Positions 39,208-54,200 of a stretch of DNA of 64,000 bases are shown piece by piece. The translations under genes and the position numbers were made by a program. The stretch's first letter is position 1; each line of letters starts with the position of its first letter. The notes beneath the pieces were generated by a model that was given only the letters and a program-made list of their open reading frames with translations, did no database searches and was not told where the DNA came from. Origin of the DNA: Chrysogorgia sp. JL179-B06 (lineage: Eukaryota > Cnidaria > Anthozoa > Scleralcyonacea > Chrysogorgiidae); the NCBI GenBank assembly GCA_035772405.1, contig JAYKKM010000221.1, positions 1,120,501 to 1,184,500 of the forward strand, written 5' to 3'.

Positions 39208-42200
39208 GTAGTTTTCGTATTATGATGTAGATTTCGCATTATGATGTAGTTTTCGTATTATGATGTAGTTTTCGTATTATGATGTAGTTTTCGCATTATG
39301 ATGTAGTTTTCGTATTATGATGTAGTTTTCGTATTATGATGTAGTTTTCTTATTATGATGTAGTTTTCGTATTATGATGTAGTTTTCGTATTATGATGTA
39401 GTTTTCGTATTACGATGTAGTTTTCGTATTATGATGTAGTTTTCGTATTATGATGTAGTTTTCGTATTACGATGTAGTTTTCGTATTATGACGTAGTTTT
39501 CGTATTATGATGTAGTTTTCGTATTATGATGTAGTTTTCGTATTATGATGTAGTTTTCGTATTATGACGTAGTTTTCGTATTATGATGTAGTTTTGGTAG
39601 TTTTCGTATTATGATGTAGTTTTGGTATTATGATGTGGTTTTGGTGTTATGATGTAGTTTTGGTATTATGATGTAGTTTCGGTATTATGATGTAGTTTTC
39701 GTATTACGATGTAGTTTTGGTATTATGATGTACATGTAGTTTCGTATTATGATGTAGTTTTCGTATTATGATGTTAGTTTTCGTATTATGATGTAGTTTT
39801 CGTATTATGATGTAGTTATCGTTTTATGATGTAGTTTTGGTATTATAATGTTGTTTTCGTATTATGATGTAGTTTTCGTATTATGATGTAATTTTCGTAT
39901 TACGATCTAGTTTTCGTATTATGATGTAGTTTTCGTATTATGATGTAGTTTTCTTATTACGATGTAATTTTCGTATTATGATGTAGTTTTGGTATTATGA
40001 TGTAGTTTTCGTATTATGATGTAGTTTTCGCATTATGATGTAGTTTTCGTATTATGATGTAGTTTTCGTATTATGATGTAGTTTTCTTATTATGATGTAG
40101 TTTTCGTATTATGATGTAGTTTTCGTATTATGATGTAGTTTTCGTATTATGATATAGTTTTCGTATTACGATGTAGTTTTTGTATTATGATGTAGTTTTC
40201 GTATTATGATGTAGTTTTCGTATTACGATGTAGTTTTCGTATTATGACGTAGTTTTCGTATTATGATGTAGTTTTCGTATTATGATGTAGTTTTCGTATT
40301 ATGATGTAGTTTTCGTATTATGACGTAGTTTTCGTATTATGATGTAGTTTTCGTATTATGATGTAGTTTTCGTATTATGACGTAGTTTTCGTATTATTAT
40401 GTAGATTTCGTATTATGATGTAGTTTTCTATTATGATGTAGTTTTCGTATTATGATGTAGTTTTCGTATTATGATGTAGTTTTCGTATTATGATGTAGTT
40501 TTCGTATTATGATGTAGTTTTGGTAGTTTTCGTATTATGATGTAGTTTTGGTATTATGATGTGGTTTTGGTGTTATGATGTAGTTTTGGTATTATGATGT
40601 AGTTTCGGTATTATGATGTAGTTTTCGTATTACGATGTAGTTTTGGTATTATGATGTACATGTAGTTTCGTATTATGATGTAGTTTTCGTATTATGATGT
40701 TAGTTTTCGTATTATGATGTAGTTTTCGTATTATGATGTAGTTATCGTATTATGATGTAGTTATCGTATTATGATGTAGTTTTGGTATTATAATGTTGTT
40801 TTCGTATTATAATGTAGTTTTCGTATTATGATGTAGTTTTCGTATTATGATGTAGTTTTCGTATTATGACGTAGTTTTCGTATTATGATGTAGTTTTCGT
40901 ATTATGATGTAGTTTTCGTATTATGACGTAGTTTTCGTATTATGATGTAGTTTTCGTATTATGATGTAGTTTTCGTATTATGATGTAGTTTTCGTATTAG
41001 GATGTAGTTTTCGTATTACGATGTAGTTTTCGTATTACGATGTAGTTTTCGTATTATGATGTAGTTTTCGTATTATGATGTAGTTTTCGTATTATGACGT
41101 AGTTTTCGTATTATGATGTAGTTTTCGTATTATGATGTAGTTTTCGTATTATGGTGTAGTTTTGGTATTATGATGTAGTTTTCGTATTATGATGTAGTTT
41201 TCGTATTACGATGTAGTTTTCGTATTATAATGTAGTTTCGGTATAATGTTGTAGTTTTCGTATTATGATGTAGTTTTCGTATTATGATGTAGTTTTGGTA
41301 GTTTTCGTATTATGATGTAGTTTTGGTATTATGATGTGGTTTTGGTGTTATGATGTAGTTTTGGTATTATGATGTAGTTTCGGTATTATGATGTAGTTTT
41401 CGTATTACGATGTAGTTTTGGTATTATGATGTAGTTTTCGTATTATGATGTTAGTTTTCGTATTATGATGTAGTTTTCGTATTATGATGTAGTTATCGTA
41501 TTATGATGTAGTTTTGGTATTATGATGTAGTTTTCGTATTATGATGTAGTTTTCGTATTATGATGTAGTTATCGTATTATGATGTAGTTTTCGTATTATG
41601 ATGTAGTTTTCGTATTATGATGTAGTTATCATATTATGATGTAGTTTTGGTATTATAATGTTGTTTTCGTATTATGATGTAGTTTTCGTATTATGATGTA
41701 ATTTTCGTATTACGATGTAGTTTTCGTATTATGATGTAGTTTTCGTATTATGATGTAGTTTTCGTATTACGATGTAATTTTCGTATTATGATGTAGTTTT
41801 GGTATTATGATGTAGTTTGGGTATTATGATGTAGTTTTCGTATTACGATGTAGTTTTGGTATTATGATGTAGTTTTCGTATTATTATGTAGTTTTCGCAT
41901 TATGATGTAGTTTTCGTATTATGATGTAGTTTTCGTATTATGATGTAGTTTTCGTATTATGATGTAGTTTTCGTATTATGATGTAGTTTTCTTATGATGA
42001 TGTAGTTTTCGTATTATGATGTAGTTTTCGTATTATGATGTAGTTTTCGCATTATGATGTAGTTTTCGTATTATGATGTAGTTTTCGTATTATGATGTAG
42101 TTTTCGTATTACGATGTAGTTTTCGTATTATGATGTAGTTTTCGTATTATGATGTAGTTTTCGTATTACGATGTAGTTTTCGTATTATGACGTAGTTTTC

Positions 42201-45200
42201 GTATTATGATGTAGTTTTCGTATTATGATGTAGTTTTCGTATTATGATGTAGTTTTCGTATTATGACGTAGTTTTCGTATTATGATGTAGTTTTCGTATT
42301 ATGATGTAGTTTTCGTATTATGACGTAGTTTTCGTATTATGATGTAGATTTCGTATTATGTTGAAGTTTATATTATGATGTAGTTTTCGTATTATGATGT
42401 AGTTTTCGTATTATGATGTAGTTTTCGTTTTATGATGTAGTTTTCGTATTATGATGTAGTTTTCGTATTAGGATGTAGTTTTCGTATTACGATGTAGTTT
42501 TCGTATTACGATGTAGTTTTCGTATTATGATGTAGTTTTCGTATTATGATGTAGTTTTCGTATTATGACGTAGTTTTCGTATTATGATGTAGTTTTCATA
42601 TTAAGATGTAGTTTTCGTATTATGGTGTAGTTTTGGTATTATGATGTAGTTTTCGTATTATGATGTAGTTTTCGTATTACGATGTAGTTTTCGTATTATA
42701 ATGTAGTTTCGGTATTATGTTGTAGTTTTCGTATTATGATGTAGTTTTCGTATTATGATATAGTTTTCGTAGTTTTCGTATTATGATGTAGTTTTGGTAT
42801 TATGATGTGGTTTTGGTGTTATGATGTAGTTTTGGTATTATGATGTAGTTTCGGTATTATGATGTAGTTTTCGTATTACGATGTAGTTTTGGTATTATGA
42901 TGTACATGTAGTTTCGTATTATGATGTAGTTTTCGTATTATGATGTTAGTTTTCGTATTATGATGTAGTTTTTGTATTATGATGTAGTTATCGTATTATG
43001 ATGTAGTTTTCGTATTATGATGTAGTTTTCGTATTATGACGTAGTTTTCGTATTATGATGTAGTTTTCGTATTATGATGTAGTTTTCGTATTATGACGTA
43101 GTTTTCGTATTATGATGTAGTTTTCGTATTATGATGTAGTTTTCGTATTATGATGTAGTTTTCGTATTATGACGTAGTTTTCGTATTATGATGTAGTTTT
43201 CGTATTATGATGTAGTTTTCGTGTTATGACGTAGTTTTCGTATTATGATGTAGATTTCGTATTATGATGTAGTTTTCTATTATGATGTAATTTTCGTATT
43301 ATGATGTAGTTTTCGTATTATGATGTAGTTTTCGTATTATGATGTAGTTTTCGTATTATGATGTAGTTTTCGTATTATGACGTAGTTTTCGTATTATGAT
43401 GTAGTTTTCGTATTATGATGTAGTTTTCGTATTATGACGTAGTTTTCGTATTATGATGTAGTTTTCGTATTATGATGTAGTTTTCGTATTATGATGTAGT
43501 TTTCGTATTACGATGTAGTTTTCGTATTACGATGTAGTTTTCGTATTACGATGTAGTTTTCGTATTATGATGTAGTTTTCGTATTATGATGTAGTTTTCG
43601 TATTATGATGTAGTTTTCGTATTATGACGTAGTTTTCGTATTATGATGTAGTTTTCGTATTATGATGTAGTTTTCGTATTATGGTGTAGTTTTGGTATTA
43701 TGATGTAGTTTTCGTATTATGATGTAGTTTTCGTATTACGATGTAGTTTTCGTATTATAATGTAGTTTCGGTATTATGTTGTAGTTTTCGTATTATGATG
43801 TAGTTTTCGTATTATGATGTAGTTTTGGTAGTTTTCGTATTATGATGTAGTTTTGGTATTATGATGTGGTTTTGGTGTTATGATGTAGTTTTGGTATTAT
43901 GATGTAGTTTCGGTATTATGATGTAGTTTTCGTATTACGATGTAGTTTTCGTATTATGATGTAGTTTTCGTATTATGATGTAGTTTTCTTATGATGATGT
44001 AGTTTTCGTATTATGATGTAGTTTTCGTATTATGATGTAGTTTTCGCATTATGATGTAGTTTTCGTATTATGATGTAGTTTTCGTATTATGATGTAGTTT
44101 TCGTATTACGATGTAGTTTTCGTATTATGATGTAGTTTTCGTATTATGATGTAGTTTTCGTATTACGATGTAGTTTTCGTATTATGACGTAGTTTTCGTA
44201 TTATGATGTAGTTTTCGTATTATGATGTAGTTTTCGTATTATGATGTAGTTTTCGTATTATGACGTAGTTTTCGTATTATGATGTAGTTTTCGTATTATG
44301 ATGTAGTTTTCGTATTATGACGTAGTTTTCGTATTATGATGTAGATTTCGTATTATGTTGAAGTTTTCTATTATGACGTAGTTTTCGTATTATGATGTAG
44401 TTTTCATATTAAGATGTAGTTTTCGTATTATGGTGTAGTTTTGGTATTATGATGTAGTTTTCGTATTATGATGTAGTTTTCGTATTACGATGTAGTTTTC
44501 GTATTATAATGTAGTTTCGGTATTATGTTGTAGTTTTCGTATTATGAAGTTTTCGTATTATGATGTAGTTTTCGTAGTTTTCGTATTATGATGTAGTTTT
44601 GGTATTATGATGTGGTTTTGGTGTTATGATGTAGTTTTGGTATTATGATGTAGTTTCGGTATTATGATGTAGTTTTCGTATTACGATGTAGTTTTGGTAT
44701 TATGATGTACATGTAGTTTCGTATTATGATGTAGTTTTCGTATTATGATGTTAGTTTTCGTATTATGATGTAGTTTTTGTATTATGATGTAGTTATCGTA
44801 TTATGATGTAGTTTTCGTATTATGATGTAGTTTTCGTATTATGACGTAGTTTTCGTATTATGATGTAGTTTTCGTATTATGATGTAGTTTTCGTATTATG
44901 ACGTAGTTTTCGTATTATGATGTAGTTTTCGTATTATGATGTAGTTTTCGTATTATGATGTAGTTTTCGTATTATGACGTAGTTTTCGTATTATGATGTA
45001 GTTTTCGTATTATGATGTAGTTTTCGTGTTATGACGTAGTTTTCGTATTATGATGTAGATTTCGTATTATGATGTAGTTTTCGTATTATGATGTAATTTT
45101 CGTATTATGATGTAGTTTTCGTATTATGATGTAGTTTTCGTATTATGATGTAGTTTTCGTATTATGATGTAGTTTTCGTATTATGACGTAGTTTTCGTAT

Positions 45201-48200
45201 TATGATGTAGTTTTTCGTATTATGATGTAGTTTTCGTATTATGACGTAGTTTTCGTATTATGATGTAGTTTTCGTATTATGATGTAGTTTTCGTATTATG
45301 ATGTAGTTTTCGTATTAGGATGTAGTTTTCGTATTACGATGTAGTTTTCGTATTACGATGTAGTTTTCGTATTATGATGTAGTTTTCGTATTATGATGTA
45401 GTTTTCGTATTATGATGTAGTTTTCGTATTATGACGTAGTTTTCGTATTATGATGTAGTTTTCGTATTATGATGTAGTTTTCGTATTATGGTGTAGTTTT
45501 GGTATTATGATGTAGTTTTCGTATTATGATGTAGTTTTCGTATTATACGATGTAGTTTTCGTATTATAATGTAGTTTTCGGTATTATGTTGTAGTTTTCG
45601 TATTATGATGTAGTTTTCGTATTATGATGTAGTTTTGGTAGTTTTCGTATTATGATGTAGTTTTGGTATTATGATGTGGTTTTGGTGTTATGATGTAGTT
45701 TTGGTATTATGATGTAGTTTCGGTATTATGATGTAGTTTTCGTATTACGATGTAGTTTTCGTATTATGATGTAGTTTTCGTATTATGATGTAGTTTTCTT
45801 ATGATGATGTAGTTTTCGTATTATGATGTAGTTTTCGTATTATGATGTAGTTTTCGCATTATGATGTAGTTTTCGTATTATGATGTAGTTTTCGTATTAT
45901 GATGTAGTTTTCGTATTACGATGTAGTTTTCGTATTATGATGTAGTTTTCGTATTATGATGTAGTTTTCGTATTACGATGTAGTTTTCGTATTATGACGT
46001 AGTTTTCGTATTATGATGTAGTTTTCGTATTATGATGTAGTTTTCGTATTATGATGTAGTTTTCGTATTATGACGTAGTTTTCGTATTATGATGTAGTTT
46101 TCGTATTATGATGTAGTTTTCGTATTATGACGTAGTTTTCGTATTATGATGTAGATTTCGTATTATGTTGAAGTTTTCTATTATGATGTAGTTTTCGTAT
46201 TATGATGTAGTTTTCGTATTATGATGTAGTTTTCGTTTTATGATGTAGTTTTCGTATTATGATGTAGTTTTCGTATTAGGATGTAGTTTTCGTATTACGA
46301 TGTAGTTTTCGTATTACGATGTAGTTTTCGTATTATGATGTAGTTTTCGTATTATGATGTAGTTTTCGTATTATGACGTAGTTTTCGTATTATGATGTAG
46401 TTTTCGTATTAAGATGTAGTTTTCGTATTATGGTGTAGTTTTGGTATTATGATGTAGTTTTCGTATTATGATGTAGTTTTCGTATTACGATGTAGTTTTC
46501 GTATTATAATGTAGTTTCGGTATTATGTTGTAGTTTTCGTATTATGATGTAGTTTTCGTATTATGATGTAGTTTTCGTAGTTTTCGTATTATGATGTAGT
46601 TTTGGTATTATGATGTGGTTTTGGTGTTATGATGTAGTTTTGGTATTATGATGTAGTTTCGGTATTATGATGTAGTTTTCGTATTACGATGTAGTTTTGG
46701 TATTATGATGTACATGTAGTTTCGTATTATGATGTAGTTTTCGTATTATGATGTTAGTTTTCGTATTATGATGTAGTTTTTTGTATTATGATGTAGTTAT
46801 CGTATTATGATGTAGTTTTCGTATTATGATGTAGTTTTCGTATTATGACGTAGTTTTCGTATTATGATGTAGTTTTCGTATTATGATGTAGTTTTCGTAT
46901 TATGACGTAGTTTTCGTATTATGATGTAGTTTTCGTATTATGATGTAGTTTTCGTATTATGATGTAGTTTTCGTATTATGACGTAGTTTTCGTATTATGA
47001 TGTAGTTTTCGTATTATGATGTAGTTTTCGTGTTATGACGTAGTTTTCGTATTATGATGTAGATTTCGTATTATGATGTAGTTTTCTATTATGATGTAAT
47101 TTTCGTATTATGATGTAGTTTTCGTATTATGATGTAGTTTTCGTATTATGATGTAGTTTTCGTATTATGATGTAGTTTTCGTATTATGACGTAGTTTTCG
47201 TATTATGATGTAGTTTTCGTATTATGATGTAGTTTTCGTATTATGACGTAGTTTTCGTATTATGATGTAGTTTTCGTATTATGATGTAGTTTTCGTATTA
47301 TGATGTAGTTTTCGTATTAGGATGTAGTTTTCGTATTACGATGTAGTTTTCGTATTACGATGTAGTTTTCGTATTATGATGTAGTTTTCGTATTATGATG
47401 TAGTTTTCGTATTATGATGTAGTTTTCGTATTATGACGTAGTTTTCGTATTATGATGTAGTTTTCGTATTATGATGTAGTTTTCGTATTATGTGTAGTTT
47501 TGGTATTATGATGTAGTTTTCGTATTATGATGTAGTTTTCGTATTACGATGTAGTTTTCGTATTATAATGTAGTTTCGGTATTATGTTGTAGTTTTCGTA
47601 TTATGATGTAGTTTTCGTATTATGATGTAGTTTTGGTAGTTTTCGTATTATGATGTAGTTTTGGTATTATGATGTGGTTTTGGTGTTATGATGTAGTTTT
47701 GGTATTATGATGTAGTTTTCGTATTATGATGTAGTTTTCGTATTACGATGTAGTTTTTGGTATTATGATGTACATGTAGTTTCGTATTATGATGTAGTTT
47801 TCGTATTATGATGTTAGTTTTCGTATTATGATGTAGTTTTCGTATTATGATGTAGTTATCGTATTATGATGTAGTTTTGGTATTATAATGTTGTTTTCGT
47901 ATTATGATGTAGTTTTCGTATTATGATGTAATTTTCGTATTACGATGTAGTTTTCGTATTATGATGTAGTTTTCGTATTATGATGTAGTTTTCGTATTAC
48001 GATGTAATTTTCGTATTATGATGTAGTTTTGGTATTATGATGTAGTTTGGGTATTATGATGTAGTTTTCGTATTACGATGTAGTTTTGGTATTATGATGT
48101 AGTTTTCGTATTATGATGTAGTTTTCGCATTACGATGTAGTTTTCGTTTTATGATGTAGTTTTCGTATTATGATGTAGTTTTCGTATTATGATGTAGTTT

Positions 48201-51200
48201 TCGTATTATGATGTAGTTTTCGTATTATGACGTAGTTTTCGTATTATGATGTAGTTTTCGTATTATGATGTAGTTTTCGTGTTATGACGTAGTTTTCGTA
48301 TTATGATGTAGATTTCGTATTATGATGTAGTTTTCTATTATGATGTAATTTTCGTATTATGATGTAGTTTTGGTATTATGATGTAGTTTTCGTATTATGA
48401 TGTAGTTTTCGTATTACGATGTAGTTTTCGTATTATAATGTAGTTTCGGTATTATGTTGTAGTTTTCGTATTATGATGTAGTTTTGGTATTATGATGTGG
48501 TTTTGGTGTTATGATGTAGTTTTGGTATTATGATGTAGTTTCGGTATTATGATGTAGTTTTCGTATTACGATGTAGTTTTGGTATTATGATGTACATGTA
48601 GTTTCGTATTATGATGTAGTTTTCGTATTATGATGTTAGTTTTCGTATTATGATGTAGTTTTCGTATTATGATGTAGTTATCGTATTATGATGTAGTTTT
48701 GGTATTATAATGTTGTTTTCGTATTATGATGTAGTTTTCGTATTATGATGTAATTTTCGTATTATGATGTAGTTTTCGTATTAGGATGTAGTTTTCGTAT
48801 TACGATGTAGTTTTCGTATTACGATGTAGTTTTCGTATTATGATGTAGTTTTCGTATTATGATGTAGTTTTCGTATTATGACGTAGTTTTCGTATTATGA
48901 TGTAGTTTTCGTATTATGATGTAGTTTTCGTATTATGGTGTAGTTTTTGGTATTATGATGTAGTTTTCGTATTATGATGTAGTTTTCGTATTACGATGTA
49001 GTTTTCGTATTATAATGTAGTTTCGGTATTATGTTGTAGTTTTCGTATTATGATGTAGTTTTCGTATTATGATGTAGTTTTGGTACTTTTCGTATTATGA
49101 TGTAGTTTTGGTATTATGATGTGGTTTTGGTGTTATGATGTAGTTTTGGTATTATGATGTAGTTTCGGTATTATGATGTAGTTTTCGTATTACGATGTAG
49201 TTTTGGTATTATGATGTACATGTAGTTTCGTATTATGATGTAGTTTTCGTATTATGATGTTAGTTTTCGTATTATGATGTAGTTTTCGTATTATGATGTA
49301 GTTATCGTATTATGATGTAGTTTTGGTATTATAATGTTGTTTTCGTATTATGATGTAGTTTTCGTATTATGATGTAATTTTCGTATTACGATGTAGTTTT
49401 CGTATTATGATGTAGTTTTCGTATTATGATGTAGTTTTCGTATTACGATGTAATTTTCGTATTATGATGTAGTTTTGGTATTATGATGTAGTTTGGGTAT
49501 TATGATGTAGTTTTCGTATTACGATGTAGTTTTGGTATTATGATGTAGTTTTCGTATTATGATGTAGTTTTCGCATTATGATGTAGTTTTCGTATTATGA
49601 GGTAGTTTTCGTATTATGATGTAGTTTTCTTATTATGATGTAGTTTTCGTATTATGATGTAGTTTTCGTATTATGATGTAGTTTTCGCATTATGATGTAG
49701 TTTTCGTATTATGATGTAGTTTTCGTATTATGATGTAGTTTTCGTATTATGATGTAGTTTTCGTATTATGACGTAATTTTCGTATTATGATGTAGTTTTC
49801 GTATTATGATGTAGTTTTCGTATTATGACGTAGTTTTCGTATTATGATGTAGTTTTCGTATTATGATGTAGTTTTCGTATTATGATATAGTTTTCGTATT
49901 AGGATGTAGTTTTCGTATTACGATGTAGTTTTCGTATTACGATGTAGTTTTCGTATTATGATGTAGTTTTCGTATTATGATGTAGTTTTCGTATTATGAC
50001 GTAGTTTTCGTATTATGATGTAGTTTTCGTATTATGATGTAGTTTTCGTATTATGGTGTAGTTTTGGTATTATGATGTAGTTTTCGTATTATGATGTAGT
50101 TTTCGTATTACGATGTAGTTTTCGTATTATAATGTAGTTTCTGTATTATGTTGTAGTTTTCGTATTATGATGTAGTTTTCGTATTATGATGTAGTTTTCG
50201 TATTATGATGTAGTTTTCGTGTTATGACGTAGTTTTCGTATTATGATGTAGATTTCGTATTATGATGTAGTTTTCTATTATGATGTAATTTTCGTATTAT
50301 GATGTAGTTTTGGTATTATGATGTAGTTTTCGTATTATGATGTAGTTTTCGTATTACGATGTAGTTTTCGTATTATAATGTAGTTTCGGTATTATGTTGT
50401 AGTTTTCGTATTATGATGTAGTTTTGGTATTATGATGTGGTTTTGGTGTTATGATGTAGTTTTGGTATTATGATGTAGTTTCGGTATTATGATGTAGTTT
50501 TCGTATTACGATGTAGTTTTGGTATTATGATGTACATGTAGTTTCGTATTATGATGTAGTTTTCGTATTATGATGTTAGTTTTCGTATTATGATGTAGTT
50601 TTCGTATTATGATGTAGTTATCGTATTATGATGTAGTTTTGGTATTATAATGTTGTTTTCGTATTATGATGTAGTTTTCGTATTATGATGTAATTTTCGT
50701 ATTATGATGTAGTTTTCGTATTAGGATGTAGTTTTCGTATTATGATGTAGTTTTCGTATTATGATGTAGTTTTCGTATTATGATGTAGTTTTCGTATTAT
50801 GATGTAGTTTTCGTATTATGACGTAGTTTTCGTATTATGATGTAGTTTTCGTATTATGATGTAGTTTTCGTATTATGGTGTAGTTTTTGGTATTATGATG
50901 TATTTTTCGTATTATGATGTAGTTTTCGTATTACGATGTAGTTTTCGTATTATAATGTAGTTTCGGTATTATGTTGTAGTTTTCGTATTATGATGTAGTT
51001 TTCGTATTATGATGTAGTTTTGGTAGTTTTCGTATTATGATGTAGTTTTGGTATTATGATGTGGTTTTGGTGTTATGATGTAGTTTTGGTATTATGATGT
51101 AGTTTCGGTATTATGATGTAGTTTTTCGTATTACGATGTAGTTTTGGTATTATGATGTACATGTAGTTTCGTATTATGATGTAGTTTTCGTATTATGATG

Positions 51201-54200
51201 TTAGTTTTCGTATTATGATGTAGTTTTCGTATTATGATGTAGTTTTCGTATTATGATGTAGTTTTGGTATTATAATGTTGTTTTCGTATTATGATGTAGT
51301 TTTCGTATTATGATGTAATTTTCGTATTACGATGTAGTTTTCGTATTATGATGTAGTTTTCGTATTATGATGTAGTTTTCGTATTACGATGTAATTTTCG
51401 TATTATGATGTAGTTTTGGTATTATGATGTAGTTTGGGTATTATGATGTAGTTTTCGTATTACGATGTAGTTTTGGTATTATGATGTAGTTTTCGTATTA
51501 TGATGTAGTTTTCGCATTATGATGTAGTTTTCGTATTATGATGTAGTTTTCGTATTATGATGTAGTTTTCTTATTATGATGTAGTTTTCGTATTATGATG
51601 TAGTTTTCGTATTATGATGTAGTTTTCGCATTATGATGTAGTTTTCGTATTATGATGTAGTTTTCGTATTATGATGTAGTTTTCGTATTATGATGTAGTT
51701 TTCGTATTATGACGTAATTTTCGTATTATGATGTAGTTTTCGTATTATGATGTAGTTTTCGTATTATGACGTAGTTTTCGTATTATGATGTAGTTTTCGT
51801 ATTATGATGTAGTTTTCGTATTATGATGTAGTTTTCGTATTAGGATGTAGTTTTCGTATTACGATGTAGTTTTCGTATTACGATGTAGTTTTCGTATTAT
51901 GATGTAGTTTTCGTATTATGATGTAGTTTTCGTATTATGACGTAGTTTTCGTATTATGATGTAGTTTTCGTATTATGATGTAGTTTTCGTATTATGGTGT
52001 AGTTTTGGTATTATGATGTAGTTTTCGTATTATGATGTAGTTTTCGTATTACGATGTAGTTTTCGTATTATAATGTAGTTTCTGTATTATGTTGTAGTTT
52101 TCGTATTATGATGTAGTTTTCGTATTATGATGTAGTTTTGGTAGTTTTCGTATTATGATGTAGTTTTGGTATTATGATGTGGTTTTGGTGTTATGATGTA
52201 GTTTTGGTATTATGATGTAGTTTCGGTATTATGATGTAGTTTTCGTATTACGATGTAGTTTTGGTATTATGATGTACATGTAGTTTCGTATTATGATGTA
52301 GTTTTCGTATTATGATGTAGTTATCGTATTATGATGTAGTTTTGGTATTATAATGTTGTTTTCGTATTATGATGTAGTTTTCGTATTATGATGTAATTTT
52401 CGTATTACGATGTAGTTTTCGTATTATGATGTAGTTTTCGTATTATGATGTAGTTTTCGTATTACGATGTAATTTTCGTATTATGATGTAGTTTTGGTAT
52501 TATGATGTAGTTTTGGGTATTATGATGTAGTTTTCGTATTACGATGTAGTTTTGGTATTATGATGTAGTTTTCGTATTATGATGTAGTTTTCGCATTATG
52601 ATGTAGTTTTCGTATTATGATGTAGTTTTCGTATTATGATGTAGTTTTCGTATTATGATGTAGTTTTCGTATTATGATGTAGTTTTCTTATTATGATGTA
52701 GTTTTCGTATTATGATGTAGTTTTCGTATTATGATGTAGTTTTCGCATTATGATGTAGTTTTCGTATTATGATGTAGTTTTCGTATTATGATGTAGTTTT
52801 CTATTATGATGTAATTTTCGTATTATGATGTAGTTTTGGTATTATGATGTAGTTTTCGTATTATGATGTAGTTTTCGTATTACGATGTAGTTTTCGTATT
52901 ATAATGTAGTTTCGGTATTATGTTGTAGTTTTCGTATTATGATGTAGTTTTCGTATTATGATGTAGTTTTGGTAGTTTTCGTATTATGATGTAGTTTTGG
53001 TATTATGATGTAGTTTTCTTATTATGATGTAGTTTTCGTATTATGATGTAGTTTTCTTATTATGATGTAGATTTCGTATTATGATGTAGTTTTCGTATTA
53101 TGATGTAGTTTTCGCATTATGATGTAGTTTTCGTATTATGATGTAGTTTTCGTATTATGATATAGTTTTCGCATTATGATGTAGTTTTCGTATTATGATG
53201 TAGTTTTCGTATTATGATGTAGTTTTCGTATTATGATGTAGTTTTCGTATTATGATGTAGTTTTCGTATTATGATGTAGTTTTCTTATTATGATGTAGTT
53301 TTCGTATTATGATGTAGTTTTCGTATTATGATGTAGTTTTCGCATTATGATGTAGTTTTCGTATTATGATGTAGTTTTCTTATTATGATGTAGTTTTCGT
53401 ATTATGATGTAGTTTTCGAATTATGATGTAGTTTTCGTATTACGATGTAGTTTTCGTATTATGATGTAGTTTTCGTATTATGATGTAGTTTTCGTATTAC
53501 GATGTAGTTTTCGTATTAGGACGTAGTTTTCGTATTATGATGTAGTTTTCGTATTATGATGTAGTTTTCGTATTATGATGTAGTTTTCGTATTATGACGT
53601 AGTTTTCGTATTATGATGTAGTTTTCGTATTATGATGTAGTTTTCGTATTACGATGTAGTTTTCGTATTACGATGTAGTTTTCGTATTATGATGTAGTTT
53701 TCGTATTATGATGTAGTTTTCGTATTATGACGTAGTTTTCGTATTATGATGTAGTTTTCGTATTATGATGTAGTTTTCGTATTATGATGTAGTTTTCGTA
53801 TTATGATGTAGTTTTCGTATTATGATGTAGTTTTCTTATTATGATGTAGTTTTCGTATTATGATGTAGTTTTCGTATTATGATGTAGTTTTCGTATTATG
53901 ATGTAGTTTTCGTATTATGATGTAGTTTTCGCATTATGATGTAGTTTTCTTATTATGATGTAGTTTTCGTATTATGATGTAGTTTTCTTATTATGATGTA
54001 GATTTCGTATTATGATGTAGTTTTCGTATTATGATGTAGTTTTTCGCATTATGATGTAGTTTTCGTATTATGATGTAGTTTTCGTATTATGATATAGTTT
54101 TCGCATTATGATGTAGTTTTCGTATTATGATGTAGTTTTCGTATTATGATGTAGTTTTCGCATTATGATGTAGTTTTCGTATTATGATGTAGTTTTCGTA

